Shown here one piece after another: positions 21,929 through 32,781 of a stretch of 64,000 nt of DNA. The position numbers were made by a program, and so were the translations under genes. The stretch's first letter is position 1. Every line of letters begins with the position of its first letter. Origin of the DNA: Dysidea avara (taxonomy: Eukaryota > Porifera > Demospongiae > Dictyoceratida > Dysideidae). The DNA lies in NCBI RefSeq assembly GCF_963678975.1, contig NC_089273.1, positions 26,975,073 to 27,039,072 of the forward strand. Direction: 5' to 3'. The notes beneath the pieces are model-generated. The model had not been told where the DNA came from, did no database searches, and saw only the letters and a program-made list of their open reading frames with translations.

Positions 21929-24900
21929 CTACCAACGAACGTAATTATCATATCTAGTAGGTGGCTGATGAGTTCTAGAAGGGTATCTTCTTGGTACATC
22001 TACAACCTCTGTAGATAAATGTTCATCACTTGACTGCTGAGATACAGTTGCACTTTCTGTCTCCTGTTCCTCCACCACAGGTTCCAGCACCCTAGACTGT
22101 TCAGAAGCAATTGTCAGTTGATTGTCATTCCCCACACTGTCATCACCAGCACGACCAGTCAATTGATCATCATCCTCACCCTGTACATTTTCATCAATAT
22201 CGTCATCATCACTTGAATCCTCTAGCATCAAATCAGTCTCTGAATTCAACCCTGACTCCAAGTGGTGCAACCTTGCAGGTGCTGAAGAGACAAAGGCATC
22301 ATTCCGTGAACCATATGCGATGCTACTAGGTTCCTCCCTAATATCTGAAGGGCACAATTTCAGTCGATTAAAATGGACTACCAATCGCTGCCTCCTACCT
22401 TGGCAGCGTTGAATCCTATAAGTCACATCAGATAACTTCTTAAGAATCTTGAAAGGTCCACTCCATGGGCGATGCAGTTTCTTACAATAGCCACGAGGAA
22501 CAACAGATGTATACAACATAACCAAATCCCCCACACTGAAGGGCTTGCCATGCCTTTTACGATCGTACAACTCCTTTTGCCTATCTTGTTGTAGTCCCAT
22601 TCTGCTCTGCACCTGACAGTAGGCCTCTTGCATAATCCTACCCTGCTGAGATACAAAGTCATTAGCATTCTCTGCAATCTTACCAACTTCACACAACAGG
22701 TCTACAGGTATCCTTGCCTTTCTCCCAAACATAAGGAAGAATGGAGAATATCCAGTGGTAGACTGAATACTGGTATTATATGCCATACAGGTAGCCCTCA
22801 GGTGTGATTCCCAATCTTTATGATTTTCAACTACAGTTGCAAGCATGCTCAAAATTGTACGGTTTGCCCTTTCCACTAATCCGTCCCCTTGTGGATGGTA
22901 AGGGGTAGTACGAGTTTTCTGAATCTGTAAAAGTTTACACAACTATTCAATGATTTTACTTTCGAATTGCCTGCCCTGGTCTGAATGAAGTCTATCTGGC
23001 AAAGAGAACCGATAAAACATCTCATTTAACAATTTACAAGCAACTGTCTTGGCTTCCTGATTAGGTATGGCCCATGCTTCCAACCATTTGGTAAAGTAGT
23101 CCTCAGCTACCAAAATATAACAGTTTCCATGTTCGTTCTGAGGAAAAGGGCCCATAATGTCCACAGCAATCATTTCCATAGGGTACTGAACCTTAACAGG
23201 CTGCAAAGGAGCCCTACCATGTGGTGGTGTAGTTTTCCGAGCAATACACTTGCTACAAGTAGCACACCAACTCTGAACATCATTAAAGTGTCCCGGCCAG
23301 TAAAATCTTTCCTTCAACTTTGCAACTGTTTTCTCCACCCCAAAGTGCCCACCACCAACATCTTCATGTACTCCATGTAATATCTCTTTCTTGAGACTAT
23401 CAGGAACAATCAATTGGGCCACTGCATTGGTACCTGCCACATTCTCAAAAAGTCGACATAAGATCCCATCCTTAACCAACAGCTGATCCCAAAGCTGTAT
23501 CATTTTTCTCCATTTCGGTCCTCCATGAGCAGATGTAGGCAAGTTACCAGCTTCCTTAGCTCTCAGAAAGGGTCCCACAAGGCTGTCCTCCAACTGCTGG
23601 TTTCTCAGGTCTTGAAAGGTGTAAGTAGATGACAGGAATGTAGTGGCTACCATCTGATCAACCAAAGCATCCACATCCTGATCACAAGGGAGGCGAGATA
23701 ATGCATCCGCATTATTATGCAACTTGCCTCTGCGATGCACTATTTCAAAATCAAATTCTTCCAACTGTTCTAACCAGCGAGCCAATTGACCCTCTGGCTC
23801 TTTAAAGTTCCTAATCCACACCAGTGAGCCATGATCCGTACGCAATTTAAATTGCCTTCCCAGCAAATATGGTCGAAAATGATTTAGAAATGTAACCACT
23901 GCTAACAACTCCTTACGGGTAACACTATACCTCCTCTCAGCCTTGGTTAAAGAGCGACTCGCATATGCCACAACATGTTCTTCACCATTGTGTTCTTGAG
24001 AAAGAACTGCCCCAACACCTTGGTTACTAGCATCGGTGTCCAATATAAATGCCTTGCAACAGTCAGGAAAAACAAGTACTGGTGCAGACACCAAAGCCCT
24101 ACGTAATGCCTCAAATGATTCCTGACACTGAATGGTCCAATTAAAAGGGCGATTACGTTCAGTAAGCTGGTATAATGGTCTTGAAATCTGAGCACAATCT
24201 TTAACAAACCTTCTATAATAATTAACGAAGCCCAAAAACTGCTGCAACTCTTGTTTATTTAATGGTGTTGGCCACTGGAGCACCTTTAACACCTTCTCAG
24301 GGTCAGTGGCAATACCTTCTGGAGAAACAATATGCCCCAAAAACTTTACCTCCTTCTTACAAAATGAACATTTCTTAAGTTGTACCTTGAGATTAGCATC
24401 ACGGAGCCGGTTAAAGACTTTAATTAAATTCTGGAGATGTTCATCATATGTGCGGCCCAATACAATAATATCATCAAGGTAAACTAAACAATCATGCCAC
24501 TGTATCCCAGCCAACAAAATATTCATCAAACGCTGAAAAGTTGCCGGGCCATTACACAACCCAAATGGAAGAACATTAAACTCATACAAACCTTCCGATG
24601 TAATGAATGCAGTCTTCTCTCTATCCTTTGGCTGCACTTCTACCTGCCAGTAACCGCTGGCCAAATCTAAAGTGCTAAACAATTGTGAGCCAGACAAAGT
24701 TTCCAGAGTATCCTCCACTCGTGGCAATGGATATGCATCCTTTCTTGTGATGGTGTTAAGTTGATGATAGTCAACGCAAAAGCGGCTAGTGCCATCTTTT
24801 TTCTTAACCAAAACTATCGGTGAGGCCCATGGACTATTTGAAGGTTTAATAATCTCCTTTTCCAACATATCATTTAGAAGTGTGCGCATTTCCTCTTTCT

Positions 24901-26095
24901 GTTGTGGTGACATTCTACGAAATCTTTGACGAATAGGTGTAACATTTTTGGTAACAATCTCGTGTTGTAAAATATCCGTACGACCCAGCTGATCCTTTGA
25001 CACAGCAAATATATCTGCATAATCCATCAGAAGTGTAAACAGAAGATGCTTCTCATTATCACTTAATGAAGTATTTTCCACTAATTCCTGAAAAATATCT
25101 TCAAGAGCATACAATTCCTTGCCAATATCATGCGACACAGTGGAGACAGATATTCCACTATCTAAATTAATACCATTCACTGACTTGTGATTATCAACAA
25201 TTTCAACAGCTTCAGACAAAGTGGCCACGTTGGCTCCTGAATATAGAGTTACAGGCTTCCCTGTTGGATTTAACAGACGTATAAATACAGAACTACCACC
25301 TTTCACCAGTGCTCTTGCCACAAACAAATCAGAATTCCTTAAATTACTCTCTAACACATAACAACTGCTGAGATTCTGGGTACACCAATTAACACAAGCT
25401 AAAATTTCCATTTCACTGTAGCTAGGAATTCTAACATTATCTTGCACCTTAACAGAGAAGACACACGAAGACTTCACAGACTGATCATCCACCTCCTGAT
25501 TGTGGCAGGTTAAACTATCTTGTTGAAACAACTTGACATTACTCTCCTGTTGGGGTGACTCAATATGTTGGGATGACTCAACATTACTACACATAAATGA
25601 TGTTGCATCACTACCACCAGGGTCAGCTTCAATCCGATACACATCAACAAGGTCAGCTGTCAGTTTCATGTTCTGTTGTTGACAATGTAAGGTGACAACA
25701 TGTCCAACACCTGTAATTAATTGTTTATGTAACAGATCAACAGTACATTGTGACAGCAAATCCAAACCAAGGATGGCCTCTGTTACTAAAGGTTCAATAA
25801 CTACAACTGACAGCTGAAATTTCTCACCCTGAATATCCACAGTCACTTCAGCAGATCCAAACACCCGCAACTGACTACCCTCCGCACCCACAAGCCTCTT
25901 CTGATTCCATGGCCTTAAATTCTGTCCAGATTCTTTACACTTCTCCCAAGTGTCCTTACGGAGTATAGTCAGGGCAGAACCCGAATCTACCAAAAATACC
26001 ACTGCACTACCATTTATTGTGGCTGTAACTGAGAAAGACATGCTAGGATTAACAATTGACACAGCAAAGTTAAACAATTCAAATGCCCTTGTCAT
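21929..26095 (-). pseudogene. Ty3/Gypsy pol region (fossil)
   Basis: In order on the minus strand: an aspartic protease with FLVDSGSALTIL; a reverse transcriptase with ASPIVLVKKKDG, FSTLDLASGYWQV and LVYLDDIIVLG; an RNase H with ILDTDASNQGVGAVLS; an integrase with the HHCC-type zinc finger (GGGHFGVEKTV, CATCSKCIARK) and a core with VDIMGPFPQ and YHPQGDGLVERANR; then an acidic C-terminal tail. The region is close to full length with about one break. The lineage within Ty3/Gypsy is not resolved; no chromodomain is obvious. Confidence 0.93.
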
Positions 26096-26130
26096 TTCCC
26101 TTGGGGCCAGGGCGGCCTCCCCAAGGGTTG

Positions 26131-26934
26131 TCAGTTTCCCTGACTCGAGGACATCTTGGGCTGGGCACAGCCCCTAGCAAAATGCCCTTCCTGTCCACAT
26201 CTATAACATACCACTACTCTTTGCTTTGCTGTTGTCTCCCGGTCTGATGGGGGTTCCTCTACCCTCCTCTTTGGAGCCACTTGTTTAGATGATTGTTCCT
26301 CCAGCTTATCCAATCGGGCCATTAACTGTGTCATCATTTCCAACAAAGTGCTATCATTTGATTCAACACGCACTGGTGCCACTGCTCCAGCTCTCGCAGA
26401 AGTGGACTTAATTAAGAAAGACTCACATTCCAAAGTAATACTGACAGCAGCCTCAATAGTTCTTGGCTTCCTCTGTTTCACACTAAAAGCCACCTGTTCG
26501 TTATCTAGCTGAGACAAATATCTCTGAAGTGCTAGCTGTTGCCGAGCTTCATCATCCAATGAAGGATATGCCTTGTCTACCAGAACCCTCAAGTCCTCAC
26601 CAAAGTCTGGCCAACTCTCAGTTTTCGCCTTATATCGCGTCTGAAACTCTGCAAGATACAGATCCTTACGACTTTCGGGTTCAAACCTTTCCTGTAAAGC
26701 TTTCTTAGCATTCTTAAACGTTGCACGAGCAGTTACAGAAAACTGCTTGTAAGCCATCAAAGCCCTCCCCTTAAGACGAACCTTCAGCCACTTCAACTTC
26801 TGTTCTTCATCCCAACAGTTTATCTCCGCAATACTCTCGAATTGGTCCATCCAATCTTCATATGACTCTTCTCCCGAGAAGCAGTCCGGAACTATTACTG
26901 GCCTACTTTCAGGTTTGCCCTCTGACTTCGACAT
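26131..26934 (-). CDS. Ty3/Gypsy gag (fossil)
   Basis: The reading frame is 267 codons. The N-terminal two-thirds is a retrotransposon capsid-like domain (WMDQFESIAEINCWDEEQKL, LKGRALMAYKQF, LQERFEPESRKDLYLAEF). A single CCHC zinc knuckle (CYRCGQEGHFARGC) lies near the C-terminus. The gene directly precedes pol in element orientation; in this family pol is commonly made by frameshift or read-through from gag. Confidence 0.93.
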   Translation of the reverse strand: MSKSEGKPESRPVIVPDCFSGEESYEDWMDQFESIAEINCWDEEQKLKWLKVRLKGRALMAYKQFSVTARATFKNAKKALQERFEPESRKDLYLAEFQTRYKAKTESWPDFGEDLRVLVDKAYPSLDDEARQQLALQRYLSQLDNEQVAFSVKQRKPRTIEAAVSITLECESFLIKSTSARAGAVAPVRVESNDSTLLEMMTQLMARLDKLEEQSSKQVAPKRRVEEPPSDRETTAKQRVVVCYRCGQEGHFARGCAQPKMSSSQGN

Positions 26935-26972
26935 TGCTCTCTAGTTCTCGCTATCCTGCCGACTACGCCGCT

Positions 26973-27164
26973 TGTAACAAGGTTTACCCGCGCGACAACG
27001 ACCTTCAAGTTGATTTAGCAATCATGAATTAAAGCAAAAGTATAGCGAGTAATGAATACAAAACTAGAGAGAGCGAACCACACTCAACTTGGCCTTATAT
27101 ACTAAAAGATTACATCATACTTATTATTCAATATTATGTCACAGTCTAATTAATCATCATTACA
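26973..27164 (-). repeat. 5' LTR of the Ty3/Gypsy element
   Basis: 192 bp, followed on the plus strand by ATTT (27165-27168), the second target duplication. The primer-binding region should lie just inside, at about 26950-26972; I could not assign its tRNA. Confidence 0.95.
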
Positions 27165-27362
27165 ATTTATTCGCTCGTCCAGCTGTCTACTGCTGTATTT
27201 CCCACACTGCTTAACTTAGGAAGCTGAAACTTAGCCAATCCATTCCTCTGTCCCTGTAGACAACAAAGAACCAATAAAACAATATTTGATAAATGTGTGT
27301 ATATTGACGGTTTTCTAAAATTAGGTCACATATAAACTAACATATACTTGTGTTGTCTTTAG

Positions 27363-27757
27363 TCATCAAGTGAAGCTGATACACTGCTGACTTCACACAA
27401 GGAATACTATGAAACTGTCACCAATTACAAATCTGATTTACAAATCTTGTCAAACAGGGCTGATGAATTAGTTAGTACAAACAAAACAGAAAGGTAATAC
27501 AATTTTGTGTGTACTCTACCAGTTCACATTATAAATATGCTTCTTTGTATAGTGAAAAGCTTTCTGATGTAATGACCAATCTTCAATCTACTTATGACAA
27601 TCTCATGGAGACAACAGCTAAGAGACAAGCCAAACTAGAAGAATCAATTGAACTATTTGTTCTTCTGGAAGGAGTAGAGGAATTTAAACAATGGGTGGCT
27701 GAGAGACAATCTGTTCTTATTATTGATGAACTAGGAAACAATACTGAAGAAGCAATG
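27363..27757 (+). CDS. Spectrin-repeat gene fragment, plus strand (2 exons)
   Basis: Exons at 27363-27493 and 27553-27757, separated by a 59-nt GT-AG intron, encode heptad-patterned helices. The first has LLTSHKEYYETVTNYKSDLQ and ILSNRADELV; the second has LSDVMTNLQSTYDNLMETTA and GVEEFKQWVAERQSV. The conserved tryptophan with a following acidic/basic pattern is typical of spectrin repeats (spectrin, dystrophin, plakin and nesprin families). The coding sequence ends abruptly near a hAT terminus (27784-27833). Only about 110 residues remain. Confidence 0.65.
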
Positions 27758-27783
27758 GTCAATAACATTGTACATTGGAAATG

Positions 27784-27833
27784 GCTTGCCCACCCATTGC
27801 CCAGGCATGGCGAAAAGTCTGGCTACGCCACTG
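27784..27833. mobile_element. Isolated hAT terminus
   Basis: The sequence ends GTCTGGCTACGCCACTG, complementary to the CAGTGGCGTAGCC hAT ends at 17273 and 21449, with a related GGCATGGCGAAAAG/TGCCCAGG subterminus. No opposite end is seen nearby. It separates plus-strand from minus-strand spectrin exons. Confidence 0.6.
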
Positions 27834-28100
27834 AAAACATGTACTCTGACTACTTTCACACATAAACATATCAAACAAGCACAAACAACAACATTGCAGC
27901 CTTTATGTGAACCATGCAAAATGTCTAGAGAAATAATGACCTGCAGCTGTCTACACAACTATGTATACACACCTGTTGTGCAAGCTGTGCTTGTTGCAGT
28001 AAGTTGTCTCTTCACTTCACTTCAACCTTCAGTTCCTCGCACAATTCTTACAGTTCTACAACCATTGCAAGTAGCAGATGACCAGATCTGATGTTATCAC

Positions 28101-28753
28101 CAGACGCTAATTGAGTAGCATAATCACAAGCAGCTTCAAAGATCTTCTCATGCTCTTTCACAACACCTGTGTTAACAGGGATACAAAACAGGCAGTGAAG
28201 AGCATATATCAACTTATTATACATGTAATACAAGAGTGTGATTTTGTATTTGATTTTTTACTCATAAAACGTACTTTGTGTTGGTTTATTAGAGTGGATA
28301 CTTCAGTTAGCGATGATGGGAAATCTTCACTCTTAGCTAATTCCAAGTGTTCTCTGATCCATTTCTCTTCTTCCTCCAAACACTTGAGCTGTAGCAATTG
28401 CTTCTTGGACAGCTCTAAACCACTAAGGTTGTTATTAGCTTTTTCTTTGAGATCTGTTAATCTGTAATTTCACAGAACAGAAAAATAATTCAGAAACACT
28501 GTTATATGTAAGCATGCACATACATACCAATGCTATAAGTACATAATTATTCACAGCATCAGTGAATAATGCTACAGCATGCTTGCTGGTTCTCTTTAAC
28601 ACATCCAAACACTTTCACATGTACTCTCATGTATGTAAGAACCTCCCTTTGCTGCAGTTCTTCATAGCTCTTGTAACTCTCTGCAATAGGTTCACTGGGT
28701 AATGGTAGCCCTTCAAAATCTTTTGTTAGTTTGTCTAGCACTGCCATCAGTTT
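28101..28753 (-). CDS. Spectrin-repeat gene fragment, minus strand (3 exons)
   Basis: Minus-strand exons lie at 28753-28643 (LMAVLDKLTKDFEGLPLPS), 28461-28275 (LKCLEEEEKWIREHLELAKS, then EDFPSSLTEVSTLINQHK) and 28166-28101 (VVKEHEKIFEAACDYATQLA). Each has AG/GT borders. The W-I-R-E-H-L-x-L pattern followed by 'INQHK...VKEHE' is the canonical end of one spectrin repeat and start of helix B/C of the next. It could belong to the same gene as 45682-53445 (same strand) or to a separate fragment. No stops were seen in these exons. Confidence 0.65.
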
Positions 28754-29156
28754 CTATTGTGTAGTATAGAAACAATACAAATGACTACAGGAATGTTTAA
28801 CAAGACATTGACTAGATGAACACATAAAATTTCAAGAATAGTTGATGTTCTATAAAATTGTAAACAGGTGCAAACACTATTTTTTACACCAATGTTACAG
28901 CTGTCATGTGCTAAGCAAAGACTGTTAACTTTGTACAATACTCCTCTTTATTGCTGGGCATACTATGAAGACATAGACCTTCAGTTATTCGACCCTCGTT
29001 TATCTGTACTCTTGTTTATCAAAAACCAAAAATGACTAAGTATTTATAGTACGGGTGTATGATCACAGTACCGCTCAAACGCAATGCCATCTTGTTTGCA
29101 CTGTTCTCATAGACATAAATGCAAACTCCACATCTAATGCTACAAGCAATTAAGTT
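28754..29156. other. Non-coding, A+T-rich
   Basis: Probably an intron of the spectrin-like gene. No exon is supported. Confidence 0.35.
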
Positions 29157-29395
29157 CCCATGAAATAATTAATCTCCTAACCAACACACACTATTCCAGG
29201 TATGGGATACATCCAGTATAATGTGTAAGCCACAAAACCATCAAATATTTAAATTTGGCATTTCAAAGAATTTCATTCATTCACTTGTAATAACCTCAAA
29301 TAAACAGAGTTTATATAACATTACTTCACGTTCCATGAACTAATCAACACACTTATACACATACTATTAACACTATTAACAAACACACTTAAAAA
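29157..29395. repeat. ~240-bp direct repeat, copy 1
   Basis: It matches 31274-31515 at roughly 85%, sharing CCCATGAAATAATTAATC, CACACACTATTCCAGGTATG and TCAAATATTTAAATTTG. Family unknown. Confidence 0.75.
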
Positions 29396-30361
29396 AACCA
29401 TGAAAGGACAACCAAGCAAATATGATAATAATGATGGGATTCAAGGAATCATGATCTGCCCACAATTATAAAAATTATTATTACCTGTTGTGAGACTGAG
29501 TGTGGCTCTTAACTAGACAGTGGGTGGCCTGCAGTTTGAATTCTGGATTTTTTCCTTCTTTGGCCTATTCTCAGTCTTGCCTATGCCTTGAAACAGTTGC
29601 CTCATGCATACGTATATGCATTTGTCTAAACATCTGAAAACCTAATTGCTTTAACTGTCAACAGAACAGATGTTTACTGTGTTTTTATAAAAAGTACTAG
29701 ACTGGTAAGAGGTGAAATTTTTTGTGTGGTTTCACTCAAGCCGATTTATGTACTTTAACATTATATAATAACCTTGTGGTTGCCATTGCGTAAACAAAAC
29801 CTCCATAGTCAAATTCATTATTCTATTGTGCGTAATTATATAGTTTATAGGAATACTGTATATATCGGGTTGTTGTGGTGAGGAATTGATTTTAGCATTT
29901 GGGGTCACGCACTAAAATTTAATTCGAGAGAATTTTGGAACTGTGATAGTAACATTATGGCATGATTTAGTCTAAGGTCACAGCTTCATCACTAAGCACT
30001 CTTGAAAGATACTTTTCCCAGCTAAAGCCAGGGATGCAGCTGTGTACGGTTATGTGAGTTGAAGCAAGAAGTATGGATAGCGAAAGGTGCACGTGACCCG
30101 AACTAACTAATGCATGGCGAACTAAAAATAATTGCCATTTAGCCTGCAGGCCTGCTAGCAACGGTCCAGTTCTCTATTAAATCTTTCTCCCATTCAGAGT
30201 ATAGTTTAACCAAAGATGCTACGGTTTAACGATAGATATAACTAGAGTCCCGTCGATTTCGCTAGCAATTTTTTTGGCAAAATGGGTGGGTAAAAGCAAT
30301 GAGCAAAATGCTAGCATAATAGGTGCAATTTTTGTGAAGTGGACATAAAAACTGCACAAAA
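29396..30361. other. Non-coding stretch
   Basis: At about 29440-29500 the sequence resembles 45428-45480 (ATCTGCCCA...TATTACCT(G/A)(T/C)TGTG), which suggests related spectrin-gene introns. No coding exon is convincing. Confidence 0.35.
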
Positions 30362-30880
30362 GATCGAGATACTCTAATAGAACAGTCAGACGCGCTAAAA
30401 TATCGACAGTGCATAGCTAATTGTAACAGGAACAACAAGTGACAATCGAGATACCCTAATAAAACAGTCACACATGTTAAGCAATATTAGCTAGCTTCTT
30501 GCTTTACATGTTATAAGTAATTGCTGATCGAGATACTCTAATAGAACAGTCAGACGCGCTAAAATATCGACAGTGCATAGCTAATTGTAACAGGAACAAC
30601 AAGTGACAATCGAGATACCCTAATAAAACAGTCACACATGTTAAGCAATATTAGCTAGCTTCTTGCTTTACATGTTATAAGTAATTGCTGATCGAGATAC
30701 TCTAATAGAACAGTCAGACGCGCTAAAATATCGACAGTGCATAGCTAATTGTAACAGGAACAACAAGTGACAATCGAGATACCCTAATAAAACAGTCACA
30801 CATGTTAAGCAATATTAGCTAGCTTCTTGCTTTACATGTTATAAGTAATTGCTGATCGAGATACTCTAATAGAACAGTCA
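30362..30880. repeat. 164-bp unit, three perfect-looking copies plus a partial fourth
   Basis: GATCGAGATACTCTAATAGA starts at 30362, 30526, 30690 and 30854, giving a 164-bp period with no difference I could find among the three full units. Each unit contains two TACYCTAATARAACAGTCA motifs. Flanking sequence with GCATAATAGGTG resembles the MITE at 6954-7399. Confidence 0.93.
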
Positions 30881-31273
30881 CTTTAAGGCGAAACTGTAGC
30901 TTTGCAATTGGAAATATTCCATTAACAAAGATCAGTGCTGAGCAAAATTTATAATTCTTCAGCAAAATATGGAGCATAATAGGTGAAAAATAAAAGAATA
31001 GCTGGAAAGAAAAATAGGTGTAAAAAAAAGCAAAATAGACTGGTCCTTAGATATAACCCAGGATGAGAAGGACAGCAGTCAAAGATATATGCAACGGTTG
31101 TACATATGATACAATGCAGCATGAATCACTTTGTGTTCACTCTACTATAGTTTTAAAAAACAACTGTTTCGCACTTATGAAACAAGAGATATGAATGATG
31201 GTAGCTATTCAACCTAAGCATGAACTCAACCACACTAAATTTTCAATATTATAGGTTATTATCAGCAAAATTT
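30881..31273. other. Non-coding, MITE-like remnants
   Basis: GCATAATAGGTGAAAAA at about 30971 is like the termini at 6954-7399, so this is probably the right side of a related element carrying the 164-bp repeat. Confidence 0.35.
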
Positions 31274-31515
31274 CCCATGAAATAATTAATCACCAAATCA
31301 ACACACACTATTCCAGGTATGGGACACACCCAGTATACTGTGTAAACCATTAAACCATCAAATATTTAAATTTGTTATATTAAAGAATTTCATTCATTCA
31401 TTCACTTGTAAAAACCTCAAACGAACAGAGTTTATACAGCATTACATAATATATTCCATGCACTAATCAACACACTCATACAAGTACTATTTACACTATT
31501 CCAGGTAACAAACAA
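31274..31515. repeat. ~240-bp direct repeat, copy 2
   Basis: Partner of 29157-29395. The two copies flank about 1.9 kb that contains the 164-bp array. Confidence 0.75.
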
Positions 31516-32155
31516 ATCTAGCACAGCAAAACGCCTATATAGTTACGGACCTAAACAGTTTCACCGCATCAACTGCAGTATCTTCACAAGACGCGCGAAG
31601 ACGGGTTGAACTTCGTATTAGTCTGGATACGCACCCGTATAGGAATCAGGCGTTTTGATCTAGTGACACGTTGTAAAAATGGCCCCTCCGTCTTTGGAAG
31701 GCGTTGCTCGACTGAAGCGAGATAGAAAGTGGATCTACTGTGATCATTGTGGAAGGGAAGTTTCCAACTCAACTTTCTATCGCCATAAGCGACATCACTT
31801 TGATTCCGATTCTAGTGATGGACGCGATGATGCTCCGGGGCCCGGGTTTGAATGGTCGGATGATGAAGGGACTGAGGTTAATAACCACTGTACTTCCTCC
31901 TTTGTTGAAGATTCAGCGGCTTTACGGACAGATGTGAGTTGCATGTGTGTCCACGTGGTGAGTTTATAACTTGCAAAGTCCTGCGCCGCGGCGCACTAAT
32001 TGGCTATTCGAATACTGTGTATCATTTATTTAATCCTTTAGTATAGTTCATACACATACATACATGTTGAAAAAATGCAGAAAGGTGCTAGTTAACAAGT
32101 GCTTTTGGTATGCTTAAGGTCTATAAGTTTATACCTACAGCCTATCATAATACAA

Positions 32156-32781
32156 CAAGGGGGTGTCACTCCAATATATCCTGTACTCTGATCTTCGTCC
32201 TCAGTCACACGTTTGATACGCCAAATATTTAACTTGACCCTTGACCAGAGCGAAATTAATGGATTGACCTTTGACCTGTGACCTCGCTATCACAGTACTA
32301 GCAGCATAAGGATTAATTATTCCTAGTGCAACTTATCCAATATAGTAGCTAGTTCCCCTTAGTAGCTAGTATTTTAACCAAATATCCAGCTCACAAGCAC
32401 GCTTACTCTATTCTCCAGCATTTCAGTCAAAATAAACTCAAACCCACAATCACAAATAAAAACTGCCCACGTACTGTCGTACATGACATAGTAGCTGTAT
32501 CAAACAACGTAGTCAACAACAATCTTCAAGCGTTACAGGTCCGTTTTTTTTCCGTTGCACATGAGGTTACGTTTCCAAGCTTTACTTACTCCGTTATGAC
32601 CGCGTTTCATACAGTATAATGGGCTTTAATAAAGTTTCAGTTTAATGTTTCTTGACTCTTGTCCAACTATTATTGAGACTTGACCTTTGACTGACAGTGA
32701 ATTTCGGCATTGACTCTTGACTTCCGCTTTGACCGAGGACGAAGATCAGAGTACAGGATATATTGGAGTGACACCCCCTTG
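32156..32781. mobile_element. TIR MITE with nuclear-receptor-like DR1 motifs
   Basis: Near-perfect ~47-bp inverted repeats start CAAGGGGGTGTCACTCCAAT and run through CCTGTACTCTGATCTTCGTC. TACAA is duplicated on both sides (32151-32155, 32782-32786). The superfamily is not assigned; a 5-bp duplication is compatible with few TIR groups. The interior has no coding capacity but carries TGACC(T/C) direct repeats at both subtermini. Confidence 0.88.
32235..32284. promoter_or_regulatory. Tandem DR1 half-sites (TGACCT) in the MITE
   Basis: TGACCT occurs at 32265, 32272 and 32279, each separated by exactly 1 bp. TGACCC at 32235 and TGACCA at 32242 are also 1 bp apart. On the minus strand this reads AGGTCA-C-AGGTCA-A-AGGTCA, the consensus DR1 element bound by RXR/HNF4-type receptors. 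It may equally be a subterminal transposase-binding repeat: TGACCTTTGACTG recurs at 32681 near the other end. Confidence 0.4.

Larger units (their letters stand above)
21706..27164 (-). mobile_element. Ty3/Gypsy LTR retrotransposon fossil, young, nearly whole
   Basis: Two 192-bp LTRs flank 5.07 kb of minus-strand gag-pol, with ATTT target duplications outside. The LTRs start TG and end CA in element orientation and differ at only about four sites (about 98% identical), so insertion was recent. A purine-rich tract (AAAGGAGAGGATGA in element orientation) abuts the 3' LTR. The domain order gag, protease, RT, RNase H, integrase is that of Ty3/Gypsy. It looks nearly whole with about one break. There is no envelope gene. 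Confidence 0.95.

Noticed and set aside
22111-24207. Antisense frames inside the Ty3 element (for example 22423-22692, 23129-23380)
   Set aside because: They are shadows of the pol coding sequence in other frames.
29157-31515. Possible LTR pair around the 164-bp array
   Set aside because: No TG...CA ends, primer site, polypurine tract or coding sequence between the repeats.
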